NCBI GenBank assembly: GCA_963806935.1
Contig: CAWEAT010000015.1
Span: 17,196-81,195, forward strand
Direction of reading: 5' to 3'
DNA: 64,000 nt
DNA from: Roseiarcus sp963806935
GTDB taxonomy: Bacteria > Pseudomonadota > Alphaproteobacteria > Rhizobiales > Beijerinckiaceae
Below, piece after piece: positions 17,707-26,538 of the stretch (its first letter is position 1; every line of letters starts with the position of its first letter). A program made the translations under genes and the position numbers. The notes under the pieces were generated by a model. It had not been told where the DNA came from. It did no database searches and saw only the letters and a program-made list of their open reading frames with translations.

Positions 17707-18472
17707 TCACGCCGCCGACGCCTCGATCATCATGACGTCGAGGAGAAACGACCCGTCGGGCTCGATCGCGAAATGCGCCTTCGTCTCCGAGGCGGCGGCG
17801 ATCTGCAGCGCGCGGATCGCCCGCACATTTTCTTCGGGTGTCCGCATCCGCGCCGTCCAGACAGGGAAATCCATCCGCAGCTTCCAGGTCCGGCAAGCCT
17901 CGAGGGCGAAGCCCGCCCGGGCGAGCGCCTCGATCCATTGCGCGCAGGTGTAATTGCGAACATGGGAGTGGTCGCGCAGGAGTTCGATCGCCTGGAGATG
18001 GGTGTCGAACAGCGGCGGCCCGGGAGAATAGGCGTCGATAAAGACGGCCCGGCCGTTGCGTTTCAACGCCCTGCGGGCTTCCCTGAGGCCGGCGCCGAAA
18101 TCGCGCCAGTGATGGGCTGAGAATCGGCTCGCCACGAAGTCAAACGTCGAATCCTCGAACGGCAGCCGCTCGGCGGGAGCCTCGACGCGTCTCGATGTTG
18201 CTCAATCCCTTGCCGCGCGCCGTCGCCGCCACCGCCGCCAGCATCTCGCGCGACAAATCCGCAGCGACGACATGGCGCGCGTGGCGGGCCATGACGTAAG
18301 CGACATGGCCACCGCCCGCGCCGAGGTCGAGCGCCCGCTCCGGGCCGAGCTCGCGCACGCGCGCCTCGACCGCATCGAGGTCCGCTCCGCTCGCATGAAC
18401 CGCGCTTTCGACATAGGCCCGCGCTTGCGGGCCGAATTGCGCCTCGACGACTTTCTCATGCGCCTCAACCAT
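17707..18472 (-). CDS. Class I SAM-dependent methyltransferase, frameshifted
   Basis: From ATG 18472 (RBS AAAGGAGCG) the protein begins MVEAHEKVVEAQFGPQARAY and carries the SAM-binding motif ALDLGAGGGHVAYVMA. Motif II acid is in HVVAADLSREML. At about 18187 an extra base shifts the frame. The next frame continues with EAPAERLPFEDSTFDFVASR and SAHHWRDFGAGLREARRALK, as expected of UbiE/YcgJ-type methyltransferases, and stops at 17707. The total is about 255 aa. The substrate is unknown. It is divergent from the HTH regulator gene, which may control it. Confidence 0.85.
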
Positions 18473-18554
18473 GAATTCGCTCCTTTGCGGCCCTCGACTG
18501 CGCTCCGGTCGAAACTGGTACAAGCCTGAATTTTATCCTAGTATATCGCCCGCC
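18473..18554. promoter_or_regulatory. Divergent promoter region between methyltransferase and HTH regulator
   Basis: Only 82 bases separate the two starts. The part GAATTTTATCCTAGTATATC stands out as AT-rich, and TATCCT or TAGTAT could serve as -10 boxes. A shared operator for the adjacent regulator is likely by position; no clear palindrome was found. Confidence 0.4.
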
Positions 18555-19328
18555 ATGCTCGACCCGGATCAAAGGAGGCTCCTCGGCGCCTTCGTGCGCG
18601 CTCACCGCGAGCGGATCCAGCCGACGGCCGCCGCAGGGCGCCGGCGAACGTCGGGTCTCCGGCGGGAGGAGCTCGCCGCCCGCGCCGGGATCAGCGTGAC
18701 CTGGTGCACTTGGATCGAGCAAGGCCGCCCGGTGCAAGCTTCTCCGGAGGCGTTGGGGCGCATCGCGCACGCGCTGGCGCTCACGCGCGCTGAACGCGCC
18801 TATCTGTTCGAGCTTGCGGGACGTCTCGATCCCGAGGGACAGGCGGGATCCTCGGCCTATGCGCCGCCCGCATTGATCGCCGCGGTCAAAGCGATCGAGC
18901 ACCCGGCCTACGGACTTGACCGGCTCTGGAACGCCTGCTGCTGGAACGACGCCGCCGCGCGGCTCTTTCACGGCTGGCTGGACGGGGACGCGCAACGCAA
19001 CCTGTTGCGGTACGTCTTTCTCGAACCTTCCGCCCGCCTGCTCATTCCTGCCTGGAAAGACCGGGCGCGACGCCTGCTCGCCGAGTTTCGCGCCGATTTC
19101 GCCCACATGTTTCGCGACGCCCGGGTCAAGACCTTCGTCGACGCGCTCAGGGCGGAGAGCCCGCTGTTCGCGGAAGCCTGGGACGAGCAGGCGGTCCAGA
19201 TCCGCGAGGGCGGGCTGCGCACCTTCAACCATCCTCGCGATGGCCTCCTGAGCTTCACCCAGCACAGCTTCGCCCCGGCCGAGCGGCCCGATTACAAACT
19301 TGTCATGCTCGCGCCGGCTGACGGTTGA
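18555..19328 (+). CDS. HTH transcriptional regulator with MmyB-like ligand-binding domain
   Basis: This is a 257-aa XRE-type regulator. The N-terminal helix-turn-helix spans about residues 10-75, with TSGLRREELAARAGISVTWC and WIEQGRPVQASPEALGRIAH. The remainder (DRLWNACCWNDAAARLFHGW, RYVFLEPSARLLIPAWKDRA, SFTQHSFAPAERPDYKLVML) is the PAS-like MmyB domain, which is thought to bind small, often fatty, ligands. ATG 18555 is chosen because the domain begins directly after it. Regulators of this class often control an adjacent divergent dehydrogenase or methyltransferase gene; here the methyltransferase at 17707-18472 is the candidate. Confidence 0.9.
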   Translation: MLDPDQRRLLGAFVRAHRERIQPTAAAGRRRTSGLRREELAARAGISVTWCTWIEQGRPVQASPEALGRIAHALALTRAERAYLFELAGRLDPEGQAGSSAYAPPALIAAVKAIEHPAYGLDRLWNACCWNDAAARLFHGWLDGDAQRNLLRYVFLEPSARLLIPAWKDRARRLLAEFRADFAHMFRDARVKTFVDALRAESPLFAEAWDEQAVQIREGGLRTFNHPRDGLLSFTQHSFAPAERPDYKLVMLAPADG

Positions 19329-19479
19329 GCTCAGCCGGATCCGGGAGGAGGTAGGCGGCCGGCGGGCGCCGCTTCCTTGAGAAAGCTTAATGCGCCGGCC
19401 AAGTTCCGGATAGGCGCCTCGGACCATGATGCCGCCATTCAGCCGCTGAACGCGGTCATTCACGAATCTGGAGGCTTGC

Positions 19480-20985
19480 ATGTCCTACCCATCTTTCGCC
19501 AATCCGCGCGCGCGGCGCAGCACGGTCCTCGCCTCTGTTGCGGTCGCGGCGCTCGCCGCCGCCGGCGCGTTCGCCGACAGCGCCTTGACGACCTCTCACT
19601 CCGCTCATGCGGCGCCGGTCGTGACCTCCGATCTCAATCAGCAGGGCACGCCCTCGTTCGCGACGCTGATCGAGCGCGTCAAGCCTGCCGTGGTCTCGGT
19701 CAGGGTCAAGATCGCCAATGCCTCGTCCGAGGACAACGGCGTCCAGATGGACAACCTGCCGCCGGAAATCCAGCAGTTCCTCAAGCGCTTCGGCGGATCG
19801 GGCGGAATGAACGGCATGCAGCAGCAGCACTCGCAGCCGATGATCGGCGAAGGCTCGGGCTTCTTCGTTTCCGCCGACGGCTACATCGTCACCAACAATC
19901 ACGTGGTCCAGAACGCCAAGACCGTCTCGGTCACCATGGACAACGGCAAGACCCTCGACGCCAAGGTCGTCGGAACCGACCCGAAGACCGACGTCGCCGT
20001 GATCAAGGTCAATGAGCCGGGCGACTATCCGTTTGTGTCGTTCGCCAAGGAGATGCCGCGGATCGGCGACTGGGTGGTCGCGATCGGCAATCCGTACGGC
20101 CTTGGCGGCACAGTGACCGCCGGCATTGTCTCGGCTGAGGGCCGCGACATCGGCGACGGCCCCTATGACCGGTTCCTGCAGATCGACGCGCCGATCAACC
20201 GCGGCAATTCCGGCGGCCCGACCTTCAACATGCAGGGCCAGGTGGTCGGCATGAACACCGCCATCTATTCGCCGTCGGGCGGCAGCGTCGGCATCGGCTT
20301 CGCCATTCCGGCCTCGACCGTGAGCACGGTCGAAGCGGCGCTCGAGCACGGCGGCAGCATCGCGCGTGGCTATCTCGGGGTCGAAATCCAGCCGGTAAGC
20401 CAGGATATCGCCGAGAACCTCGGCCTCAAATCCGCCGCCGGCGCGATCGTCGACAAGGTCATGCCGGGAACCCCGGCCGCCGAGGCCGGCTTGAAGACCG
20501 GCGACGTCATCACCAAGCTCAACGGCAAGAATATCGCCGAGGCCTCGGATCTGACCCTTCAGGTCGGCATGCTCAAGCCCGGCGAAAAGGTCCAGCTGAC
20601 CTATATCCGCGACGGCGCCGAGAAGACCGCCGAGGCGACGCTCGCCCCGCAGAAGGCCGAGAAGACGGCGTCGGCCGACGAATTGACCAATGACAAGGCC
20701 ACCCCGGCGCTCGGCATCAAGCTCGCGCCGGCAGGCGAAGTCGCCGGCTCCGGCGACAAGGGCGTCGCCATCGTCGGCGTCGATCCGGATGGCGCGGCGG
20801 CTGAGCAAGGCCTGAGCGCGGGCCAGGTCATCCTCGATGTCGCCGGCAAGCCGGTGTCGACGCCTCAAGAGGTCAAGTCCGAGGTCGCGAACGCGAAGAG
20901 CCAGGGCAAGAAGTCGGTGCTGATGCGGATCCAGACCGCCGACGGCAATAGCCGATTCGTGGCCGTTCCGTTCCCCAAGGCGTGA
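19480..20985 (+). CDS. Do/DegP-type periplasmic serine protease
   Basis: This is a 501-aa HtrA-family protease and chaperone for misfolded envelope proteins. A signal peptide ends near SAHAAPVV (residue 45). The catalytic triad is His141 (NNHVVQ), Asp171 (KTDVAVI) and Ser244 (RGNSGGPTF). Two PDZ domains follow, roughly 290-370 (RGYLGVEIQPVSQDIAENLG) and 405-495 (GVAIVGVDPDGAAAEQGLSA). The Q-linker loop before the protease domain contains a Gly/Met/Gln-rich stretch (FGGSGGMNGMQQQH). TCTGGAGG precedes ATG. It is one of several paralogues expected in Rhizobiales, so degP or degQ cannot be assigned. Confidence 0.95.
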   Translation: MSYPSFANPRARRSTVLASVAVAALAAAGAFADSALTTSHSAHAAPVVTSDLNQQGTPSFATLIERVKPAVVSVRVKIANASSEDNGVQMDNLPPEIQQFLKRFGGSGGMNGMQQQHSQPMIGEGSGFFVSADGYIVTNNHVVQNAKTVSVTMDNGKTLDAKVVGTDPKTDVAVIKVNEPGDYPFVSFAKEMPRIGDWVVAIGNPYGLGGTVTAGIVSAEGRDIGDGPYDRFLQIDAPINRGNSGGPTFNMQGQVVGMNTAIYSPSGGSVGIGFAIPASTVSTVEAALEHGGSIARGYLGVEIQPVSQDIAENLGLKSAAGAIVDKVMPGTPAAEAGLKTGDVITKLNGKNIAEASDLTLQVGMLKPGEKVQLTYIRDGAEKTAEATLAPQKAEKTASADELTNDKATPALGIKLAPAGEVAGSGDKGVAIVGVDPDGAAAEQGLSAGQVILDVAGKPVSTPQEVKSEVANAKSQGKKSVLMRIQTADGNSRFVAVPFPKA

Positions 20986-21010
20986 GCGTATCGCACGCCT
21001 GAGGGACGGG

Positions 21011-21048
21011 CGGCGGCGCGCCGACTTGGGAGGGAAAGCGCGCCGCCG
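21011..21048 (+). other. Strong GC hairpin downstream of the protease gene
   Basis: CGGCGGCGCGC pairs perfectly with GCGCGCCGCCG (11 bp) around a purine-rich loop. No T-run follows, so on its own it is not a classical terminator. It could protect the 3' end of the protease mRNA. Confidence 0.6.
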
Positions 21049-21075
21049 TCTTCGCCAGACAATTGGAAGGCGATC

Positions 21076-21110
21076 AGCGACGCCCGGCGAAAGCCGCGGC
21101 GTCGCTTTTT
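21076..21110 (+). terminator. Rho-independent terminator for the protease gene
   Basis: AGCGACGCC pairs with GGCGTCGCT in a perfect 9-bp stem, immediately followed by a run of T (21106-21110). It lies about 90 bases after the protease stop and ahead of the convergent membrane protein gene. Confidence 0.85.
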
Positions 21111-21132
21111 ATGTGTCTCGCCCACCCCCGAC

Positions 21133-21873
21133 TTAGGCCGCGGCGCGGCCCCTCGCCATCCCGCCGCCGAGCCGCGGCGTCGCGGACGCCGGAGCCTCCT
21201 TCGCCAGCCGGTAGAAGACGACGATGTGAATGAACATCAGGCTCGGGACCAGAAATCCCGGAATCATCAGCCACGGCAGAGTCGTCATCGCGGCGCTGGT
21301 CGGCGGCCCGGCGAAGACCTGGAGCGGACCGGGCGCCGACAGGGCGCCGAGCGCGACCGCGTTGATAAGGTCGGCGATCCCGATCGTATTCCACAGCAGC
21401 GCCAGCGGCCGGGCGCGGGCGCCGAATCTGAGCATCGACCAGGCGACCGGCAGCGCGGTGACGCCGACGAAGATGTCGCCCCAGCCGGCGCTCGGGGCGA
21501 ACGGCGCCGGCAGTTCTCCCGCCGCATGAAGGATGACGAAAATCACGCCGAGAACTCGGATCGCGTTCACCGCGACCAGCGCGGGCAAGGGAATCGCCAG
21601 CATCGCGTCCCGGATCGGGGAGAGAGTGAAGAAGGCGCCGGCGAGCGCGGCGACCGGCAGCGCCACAGTCAGGCCCAGTCCGGGAACGCCGAGGCCGCGC
21701 GCGGGATCGAGCGACCCGGTCGCTCCGATCGCGAGCACAAGAGCGAACCAGGCCGCGAGAACGCCGGCGACGGTCAGGCGCCCGGGCAAGGTTCGCGCGA
21801 GCGCGAATGACAGAAACGCGACAACGATCGAAGCTCCGATCGTCTCGCCGATGGTTGACAGGGATTCGAACAT
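21133..21873 (-). CDS. Multi-pass membrane protein of unknown function
   Basis: A 246-aa hydrophobic protein has about seven predicted helices, for example SIVVAFLSFALARTL, VAGVLAAWFALVLAIGATGS, LVAVNAIRVLGVIFVILHAA and WLMIPGFLVPSLMFIHIVVF. The motif GWGDIFVGVTALPVAW recurs in uncharacterised bacterial membrane proteins. The C-terminus is short and basic. It starts 50 bases after marR on the same strand and is probably co-regulated by that MarR protein. No transport function can be read from the sequence. Confidence 0.72.
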   Translation of the reverse strand: MFESLSTIGETIGASIVVAFLSFALARTLPGRLTVAGVLAAWFALVLAIGATGSLDPARGLGVPGLGLTVALPVAALAGAFFTLSPIRDAMLAIPLPALVAVNAIRVLGVIFVILHAAGELPAPFAPSAGWGDIFVGVTALPVAWSMLRFGARARPLALLWNTIGIADLINAVALGALSAPGPLQVFAGPPTSAAMTTLPWLMIPGFLVPSLMFIHIVVFYRLAKEAPASATPRLGGGMARGRAAA

Positions 21874-21922
21874 GGCCGCTGCTCCTGCTTAAAGTGCACC
21901 TACACGTATTAGCCCAAATTTT

Positions 21923-22312
21923 TTAACTTGCCGCTGCTTGGGCCAACGCGGCGGCCTGCGCCTTTCGCCAGAATGGGTAGGCCGCGCGCGCGGCCTCCGC
22001 GCCCTTGGCCGTGATCGCGACCTTGTGAACCCGCCGGTCGGCGCCATCCGTGATCGTGACATGGCCGTCGCGAACCAGCGGGCCGAGGTTGCGGGTGAGC
22101 GTCGTCCGGTCGAGGCCGAGAAAATCCGCGAGCCGCGTCGCCGGGATCGGGCCGGTCTGGATTACGGTGGCAAGCAGGGTGAACTGAGTGCCCCGCAGGC
22201 CCGAGCCCCGCATCGCCTGCTCATAAAACCGCGTGAGCTCGCGGCTCCGCCGGCGCGCTGCCGAGCAAGCGCATTGACGGGTGTCCGCGAAGTCGATCTC
22301 GTCGGCGTCCAT
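21923..22312 (-). CDS. MarR family transcriptional regulator
   Basis: This is a 129-aa winged-helix regulator. The recognition helix region is IPATRLADFLGLDRTTLTRN, and the wing reads VRDGHVTITDGADRRVHKVA, both classical for MarR. The N-terminal part contains two Cys in RQCACSAARR, near the dimer interface, which could make it redox sensitive; this is inferred. It heads the minus-strand pair with the membrane protein and is divergent from a pirin gene. A 12-base near-palindrome lies six bases upstream of its start. Confidence 0.93.
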   Translation of the reverse strand: MDADEIDFADTRQCACSAARRRSRELTRFYEQAMRGSGLRGTQFTLLATVIQTGPIPATRLADFLGLDRTTLTRNLGPLVRDGHVTITDGADRRVHKVAITAKGAEAARAAYPFWRKAQAAALAQAAAS

Positions 22313-22317
22313 ATTGC

Positions 22318-22329
22318 GTGCATATACAC
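22318..22329. promoter_or_regulatory. Probable MarR operator
   Basis: GTGCATATACAC is palindromic in ten of twelve positions. It is located between the divergent marR and pirin genes, six bases from the marR ATG, where bound repressor would block the marR promoter. A related half (GTGCACCTACAC) is seen at 21894-21905, between marR and the membrane protein gene. Confidence 0.55.
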
Positions 22330-22514
22330 TCTTAGCCTGCTGTCAAGCGCGTGGGGGAGCGACCGGCGCGGAAGACGATGCCGAAGAGACGACCGCCGAG
22401 GAGACACCGGCCGCCGGTTGGCGGTAGGATCGAGAAACCCTTGCTCAGTCCCCGACGCGCCCCGCGGCCTCCTTGACCGGAGCTCGGCGGACGGAGCGAT
22501 CCAAAGAGGCGCCC

Positions 22515-23378
22515 ATGACTGTATTTCGCCGCATCGACCGCCTGTTCACCCCGTCCCCGGTCGGGCCAGGTTTCGCCGGGCCGCGCCATAAGGCGAGGCT
22601 GATGATTCCTCCGGGCGATTTCGCTGCGACCAATCCGTTCTTCCTGATGGCGGACGACCGGACGGAAGTCGGCGGAGACTTCGGCGAGGCGCATCCCCAC
22701 GCCGGCCTCGAAACCGTCACCTTCATGCTGAGCGGCAGCTTCGAGGACCTGGAAGGCCGGCTCGATCCGGGCGACGTCGAATGGATGACCTCCGGGCGCG
22801 GGATCGTCCATGGCCAGGACACCGTGACTTCGAACCGCATGCGGCTTTTCCAGCTCTGGATCGTCCTGCCCGAGGATCAGCGCCGGTCCGCGCCGCGCGT
22901 GCAACGCCTGCGCGAGCGCGCCATGCCGGTCAGAACCGAGCCCGGGGCGGAAGCCAGAGTCTACAGCGGCAAATCTGGAGACGTCGCCGCCCCGACGGCG
23001 AACGCCGCGCCGGTGACGCTGGTCGACCTCGCCCTTCAGCCGGACGCAAGCTTCGAGCAGGATCTGCCGGCTTCGTACAATGGCTTCATCATCGTGATCG
23101 AGGGCGCAGTCGTCGCAGGCGACCCCGGGAAGACGATCGCGAAGGATCAGGTCGGCTGGCTCGACCGGCCGGCCGGCGCCGAGGCGAGCGTTCTTCGCTT
23201 GCGCGCGGTTGACGGGCCCGCGCGCGTCCTGATCTACGCCGGCGAGCCGCAGGAGTTAAGACTCGCGGCCAGAGGCCCGTTCATCGCCGGATCGGACGCG
23301 GAGCTCATGGATCTCTTCGCCGCCTACCGCCGCGGCGAGTTCCCGCTCGCGAGCAGCCTCAGGCAGGAGGTGGGTTAG
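22515..23378 (+). CDS. Pirin family protein
   Basis: This is a 287-aa bicupin. The N-terminal cupin metal ligands are visible: FGEAHPHAGLETVTFMLSG supplies two His, and GRGIVHGQDTV gives a further His. LFQLWIVLPEDQR and the C-terminal RLLIYAGEP-like strand (ARVLIYAGEPQELRLAARGP) complete the pattern, ending with GEFPLASS. Pirins act as quercetinase-like dioxygenases or redox-dependent regulators; the role here is unknown. ATG 22515 begins the conserved domain, with AAGAGGCGCC upstream. Being divergent from marR with a shared palindrome suggests control by that regulator. Confidence 0.92.
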   Translation: MTVFRRIDRLFTPSPVGPGFAGPRHKARLMIPPGDFAATNPFFLMADDRTEVGGDFGEAHPHAGLETVTFMLSGSFEDLEGRLDPGDVEWMTSGRGIVHGQDTVTSNRMRLFQLWIVLPEDQRRSAPRVQRLRERAMPVRTEPGAEARVYSGKSGDVAAPTANAAPVTLVDLALQPDASFEQDLPASYNGFIIVIEGAVVAGDPGKTIAKDQVGWLDRPAGAEASVLRLRAVDGPARVLIYAGEPQELRLAARGPFIAGSDAELMDLFAAYRRGEFPLASSLRQEVG

Positions 23379-23751
23379 GGGCTCTTCGCCGCGATCGCCG
23401 TCAGGGAAGCCGCGTCAGTGATTTGCGATAATCAGAAATCCGTGCTATCCTGCCTGGCTCGTCGGGAGCTGAACCATCGTCTGCGCCGCCAACGCGACGC
23501 GGGCGCTTGGGTGGCGGGTTTCTCGAGCGCCCGATCGGCGGGCAGAGGGCTGGGAGGTTCGCTGGATTTGAGCCTAAAGCGTTGAAATGTTTACAGACGC
23601 CTTTTGAAATCCTTCCGCCCCGACTCGGGAATCCTTCCGCTTCCCTTTGCTTTCCTTCCGCTTTTTTCTTTGATTTCCTTCCATCCGCTTTGTTTTCCTG
23701 CCCTCAAGGTCGGCGATCGCAGCCCCATTTCACGGCGACGGAGTGGGTGAA
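23379..23751. other. 373-base convergent intergenic region; first half featureless
   Basis: The part 23379-23600 contains no gene or RNA that I recognise. The part 23605-23703 holds the repeat array described separately. The region separates the 3' ends of the pirin gene and holC. Confidence 0.6.
23605..23703 (-). repeat. Five-copy array of about 22-base repeats, core GGAAGGAAAACAAAG
   Basis: Read on the minus strand, the region shows GGAAAACAAAG, GGAAGGAAATCAAAG, GGAAGGAAAGCAAAG, GGAAGGATTCCC and GGAAGGATTTCAAAA, spaced about 21-23 bases with short variable linkers. The same core occurs in a second array at 33241-33345. Both lie between convergent genes. Function unknown; the spacing equals about two helical turns. 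Confidence 0.8.
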
Positions 23752-24204
23752 CTACCGCGCCCGTTCCCAACCGCCTTCGTCGCTCTCGCGCCAGTAACTG
23801 ATGGCGGACCCCATGTCCTTGAGTCGCCGCCATTCGGCCCTGGCGAGGGCGAGCGACGATTCGTCGCGGCCGTCGAACAGGAGCAGGGCGAGATCGAACG
23901 CCGCGTCGGCCTCGGCCGCCTCGGCGCCGGCGAGCCGGACCAGCATGGTTGCGCCGTTGGGATTGTCGGCCTCGCTGGTCAGGAAGATGGGCTGCGTCGC
24001 CGGATCTCCGTCGCCCGCCCCGCCGTGCGGCAGGAAGCTTGCGTCGTCATAGGTCCACAATCGCTCGTTGAGCGCCGCCGCCATCTCGCTGGAGGAGGCG
24101 CGCACAACGACGCGCAGGCCATCGTCCAGGGCGCGCTCGAGAATGCGGGGGAGCGCCTCGTCGACGCGCCGGCGCTCGAGATGATGGAAGCGGACCTCGC
24201 TCAC
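23752..24204 (-). CDS. holC: DNA polymerase III chi subunit
   Basis: This is a 150-aa clamp-loader accessory protein linking the polymerase to single-strand binding protein. The sequence from GTG 24204 (VSEVRFHHLERRRVDEALP) shows the family pattern LPRILERALDDGLRVVVRAS, then LWTYDDASFLPHGGAGDGDP, QPIFLTSEADNPNGATMLV and the terminal RAEWRRLKDMGSAISYW. The start codon overlaps the stop of the preceding gene (GTGA). Gene order pepA - secreted protein - holC on the minus strand is common in Rhizobiales, where pepA and holC are often neighbours. Confidence 0.93.
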   Translation of the reverse strand: MSEVRFHHLERRRVDEALPRILERALDDGLRVVVRASSSEMAAALNERLWTYDDASFLPHGGAGDGDPATQPIFLTSEADNPNGATMLVRLAGAEAAEADAAFDLALLLFDGRDESSLALARAEWRRLKDMGSAISYWRESDEGGWERAR

Positions 24205-24734
24205 TGGGCCGCCGGGCCGACAATGACGAAGGTCCGATCCGAGCCGGTCGCCATCACCCCGAGGCTCACGCCGCCCGGTTCGTGCTCCTCGGTCTTGCCG
24301 GCGAGGTAGACGTCGCCGCGCTCGCGCGAGGCGGCGAGATATTCGCGCGCGTCCTGGGTCATGGCGCGCAGGACGCCGCGGCTCTTGCCCGCGTCCCAGC
24401 CCAGCGCCGCCTTGAGCGCAGCGGTCTGGAAACGCTCGAAATTCGTGTTGGTGCGGGCGTTCGCCGGCTCGCCGATGCGCGCTTCGAAGCGGAGAAATTC
24501 GTCGCCGCGGCAGGAGAGCGTCGCATCGACGTCGACCTTTGTCGTCACGTCGAACACGTTCGAGTCCGAGTGCGTCCGGGAGACGACGATCGCGCGTCCG
24601 AATTCGACCTGCATATCGCTCGCCTCGGTGCGGAGGGCGGCGGAAAAGGCGTCGCATCCGGTGATCGCCCACGCGCGCTCGTCCGCGCCGCTCCAGGCGG
24701 CGGCAAGCGCGAAGATCGTGGATCGAAACCGCAT
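24201..24734 (-). CDS. Secreted protein of unknown function
   Basis: This is a 177-aa protein with a short, weak signal-like start (MRFRSTIFALAAAWSG) followed by a soluble domain containing ITGCDAFSAALRTEASDMQV and VDVDATLSCRGDEFLRFEAR. One Cys early and one mid-protein could pair. It lies between pepA and holC and is translationally coupled to holC. I do not recognise a characterised family. Codon use and frame continuity support a real gene. Confidence 0.7.
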   Translation of the reverse strand: MRFRSTIFALAAAWSGADERAWAITGCDAFSAALRTEASDMQVEFGRAIVVSRTHSDSNVFDVTTKVDVDATLSCRGDEFLRFEARIGEPANARTNTNFERFQTAALKAALGWDAGKSRGVLRAMTQDAREYLAASRERGDVYLAGKTEEHEPGGVSLGVMATGSDRTFVIVGPAAQ

Positions 24735-24781
24735 CTTGACGCCCTCCGCGCCGAGTCTCCGATCAAATGGTCAACGAGAGC

Positions 24782-26281
24782 CTAATCTTCGTAGGAGTCG
24801 GCCATGAGACGATTGAGAAGCCGCACTCCCCACCCCGAGCCCCAGGACTGGTTGATGTCCGTTGGCGGCGAGGCCATCGCCGTGCCGGCGACGTCGAGAT
24901 GCGCCCACGGCGTCTCCTTCACGAACCGCTGCAGGAATTGCGCGGCGGTGATCGAGCCGCCGCTGCGGCCGCCGGTGTTCTTCACGTCGGCGAATTTCGA
25001 ATCGATGAGCTTGTCGTAAGCCGCCCCGAGCGGCATGCGCCAAACCTTCTCGCCCGAAGCCTCGCCCGCCGCGGCGAGTCGCTGGGCCAGCTCGTCGTTA
25101 TTGGCGAATAGCCCGGCCATTTCGTGCCCGAGCGCGACCATGATGGCGCCGGTCAACGTGGCGAGGTCGATGATCGCGCGCGGAGAATATGTCTCCTGCG
25201 CGTACCAGAGCGCGTCCGCCAGCACGAGCCGCCCCTCAGCGTCGGTATTGACGATCTCGATCGTCTGCCCGGACATCGAGGTGATGATGTCGCCGGGCCG
25301 GATGGCGTCGCCGTCGGGCATGTTCTCGACCAGGCCGACGACGCCGACCACATTGACTTTCGCCTTCCGCGCGGCGAGGGCGTGCAGGAGCCCGACGACG
25401 CAAGCCGCCCCGCCCATGTCGCCCTTCATGTCCTCCATGCCGGCGGAGGGCTTGATGGAGATGCCGCCGGAGTCGAAACACACCCCCTTGCCAACGACCG
25501 CGATCGGTTTGGTCCGCTTCGATCGCGCCCCGTTCCACCGCATCGTGACAAGACGGCTCTCGCGCGCCGACCCTCGGCCTACCGCCAGGAGAGCGTTCAT
25601 CCCGAGCTTGCCCATCGCCTTCTCGTCGAGCGCCTCCACCTCGACGCCCAGCTTCTCCAACGACCTGATCCGATCGGCGAACTCGACTGGATAGAGCACG
25701 TTCGGCGGCTCGTTGACCAGATTGCGCGCCATTTCGACGCCTTCGGCGATCGCGAGGCGGTCCTGGGCGGCGGCGCGGGCGGCGACCGCGTGGCTCGAGC
25801 TGATCACAAAATCGGGCGCTTCGCCGCTGTCGTCTTCCGGGTCCTTCTTGCGGGTCTTGTATTTGTCAAACCGGTAGCCGCGCAGCCGAAGGCCAAGAGC
25901 GAAATCGGCCGCGGCCGGACCGTCCCAAGTTCCGGCCGGGGCCTCAAACGCAACCTCGACCCGCTTCGCGCCGGTCAGCTTGCTGAAAGTAAAGCCGCCG
26001 AGCGTGACAAAGTCGACCGGCGCGTTGTCTTTGCCCGGGGCGACGCCGACAACGAGGAGGCGCGAAGCGTCGAGACCGGCCGGCGCAAGGATGTCGAGGG
26101 CGCTGCGCTGGGCGCCGCGAAAGTTGGACGCTTTCGCCGCGGCGCGGATCAACGGCTCGAGATCGCTGAACTGAGCCGTCACCATCGGGGCGGGCTTCAT
26201 GTCGGCCCCGACGAACACGACGAGCGCGCTGCCTTTGGGCGCAGACAGAGACCCGAAGGCGACCTTGACGACACCGCTCAT
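24782..26281 (-). CDS. pepA: Leucyl aminopeptidase (M17)
   Basis: This 499-aa cytosolic enzyme removes N-terminal residues from peptides with two metal ions. The catalytic domain shows the metal and active-site motifs VVGKGVCFDSGGISIKPS, MEDMKGDMGGA and the M17 signature NTDAEGRL. AIIDLATLTGA and PWAHLDVAGTA are also conserved. The N-terminal macro-like domain occupies about residues 1-170. ATG 26281 is chosen; the open frame upstream of it lacks homology. It is divergent from lptF with about 257 bases between, the usual arrangement in alphaproteobacteria. Confidence 0.96.
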   Translation of the reverse strand: MSGVVKVAFGSLSAPKGSALVVFVGADMKPAPMVTAQFSDLEPLIRAAAKASNFRGAQRSALDILAPAGLDASRLLVVGVAPGKDNAPVDFVTLGGFTFSKLTGAKRVEVAFEAPAGTWDGPAAADFALGLRLRGYRFDKYKTRKKDPEDDSGEAPDFVISSSHAVAARAAAQDRLAIAEGVEMARNLVNEPPNVLYPVEFADRIRSLEKLGVEVEALDEKAMGKLGMNALLAVGRGSARESRLVTMRWNGARSKRTKPIAVVGKGVCFDSGGISIKPSAGMEDMKGDMGGAACVVGLLHALAARKAKVNVVGVVGLVENMPDGDAIRPGDIITSMSGQTIEIVNTDAEGRLVLADALWYAQETYSPRAIIDLATLTGAIMVALGHEMAGLFANNDELAQRLAAAGEASGEKVWRMPLGAAYDKLIDSKFADVKNTGGRSGGSITAAQFLQRFVKETPWAHLDVAGTAMASPPTDINQSWGSGWGVRLLNRLMADSYED

Positions 26282-26491
26282 GACAAACGCGCTTCCCTGG
26301 TCCGGATTTCGTGGCTTGGGCTCGCCGGCGTGGCGAGCCCGGCGGCGCCGACATATCAGGGGGTTTGCGGGCCCCGTCAATAAGCCGCCGCGATTGGTTG
26401 GCACATTTCAGCCCGTTGGGGTCTCACGCCCCCGAGAGGAGCAATCGCCTTGCCAGGACGGAACGCACCAGTTAGGCGCTGCCGTCGGGTG

Positions 26492-26513
26492 CGACCGCGC
26501 TGAGGCGCGGTCG
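26492..26513. promoter_or_regulatory. Perfect hairpin in the lptF leader
   Basis: CGACCGCG and CGCGGTCG form an 8-bp perfect stem around CTGAGG, 25 bases before the lptF ATG. It would be in the 5' leader of the LPS-transport transcript. The lptF RBS is weak, so structure here may matter for initiation; this is inference only. Confidence 0.4.
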
Positions 26514-26538
26514 TCCGGCATGGGACCATGCGACCGCA

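Noticed and set aside
23605..23703. CRISPR array
   Set aside because: Units are imperfect, spacers are only a few bases and similar to each other, and there is no cas gene.
26282..26404. N-terminal extension of PepA by 41 residues
   Set aside because: The extra residues show no homology and are Arg/Pro-rich; the conserved domain starts at ATG 26281.
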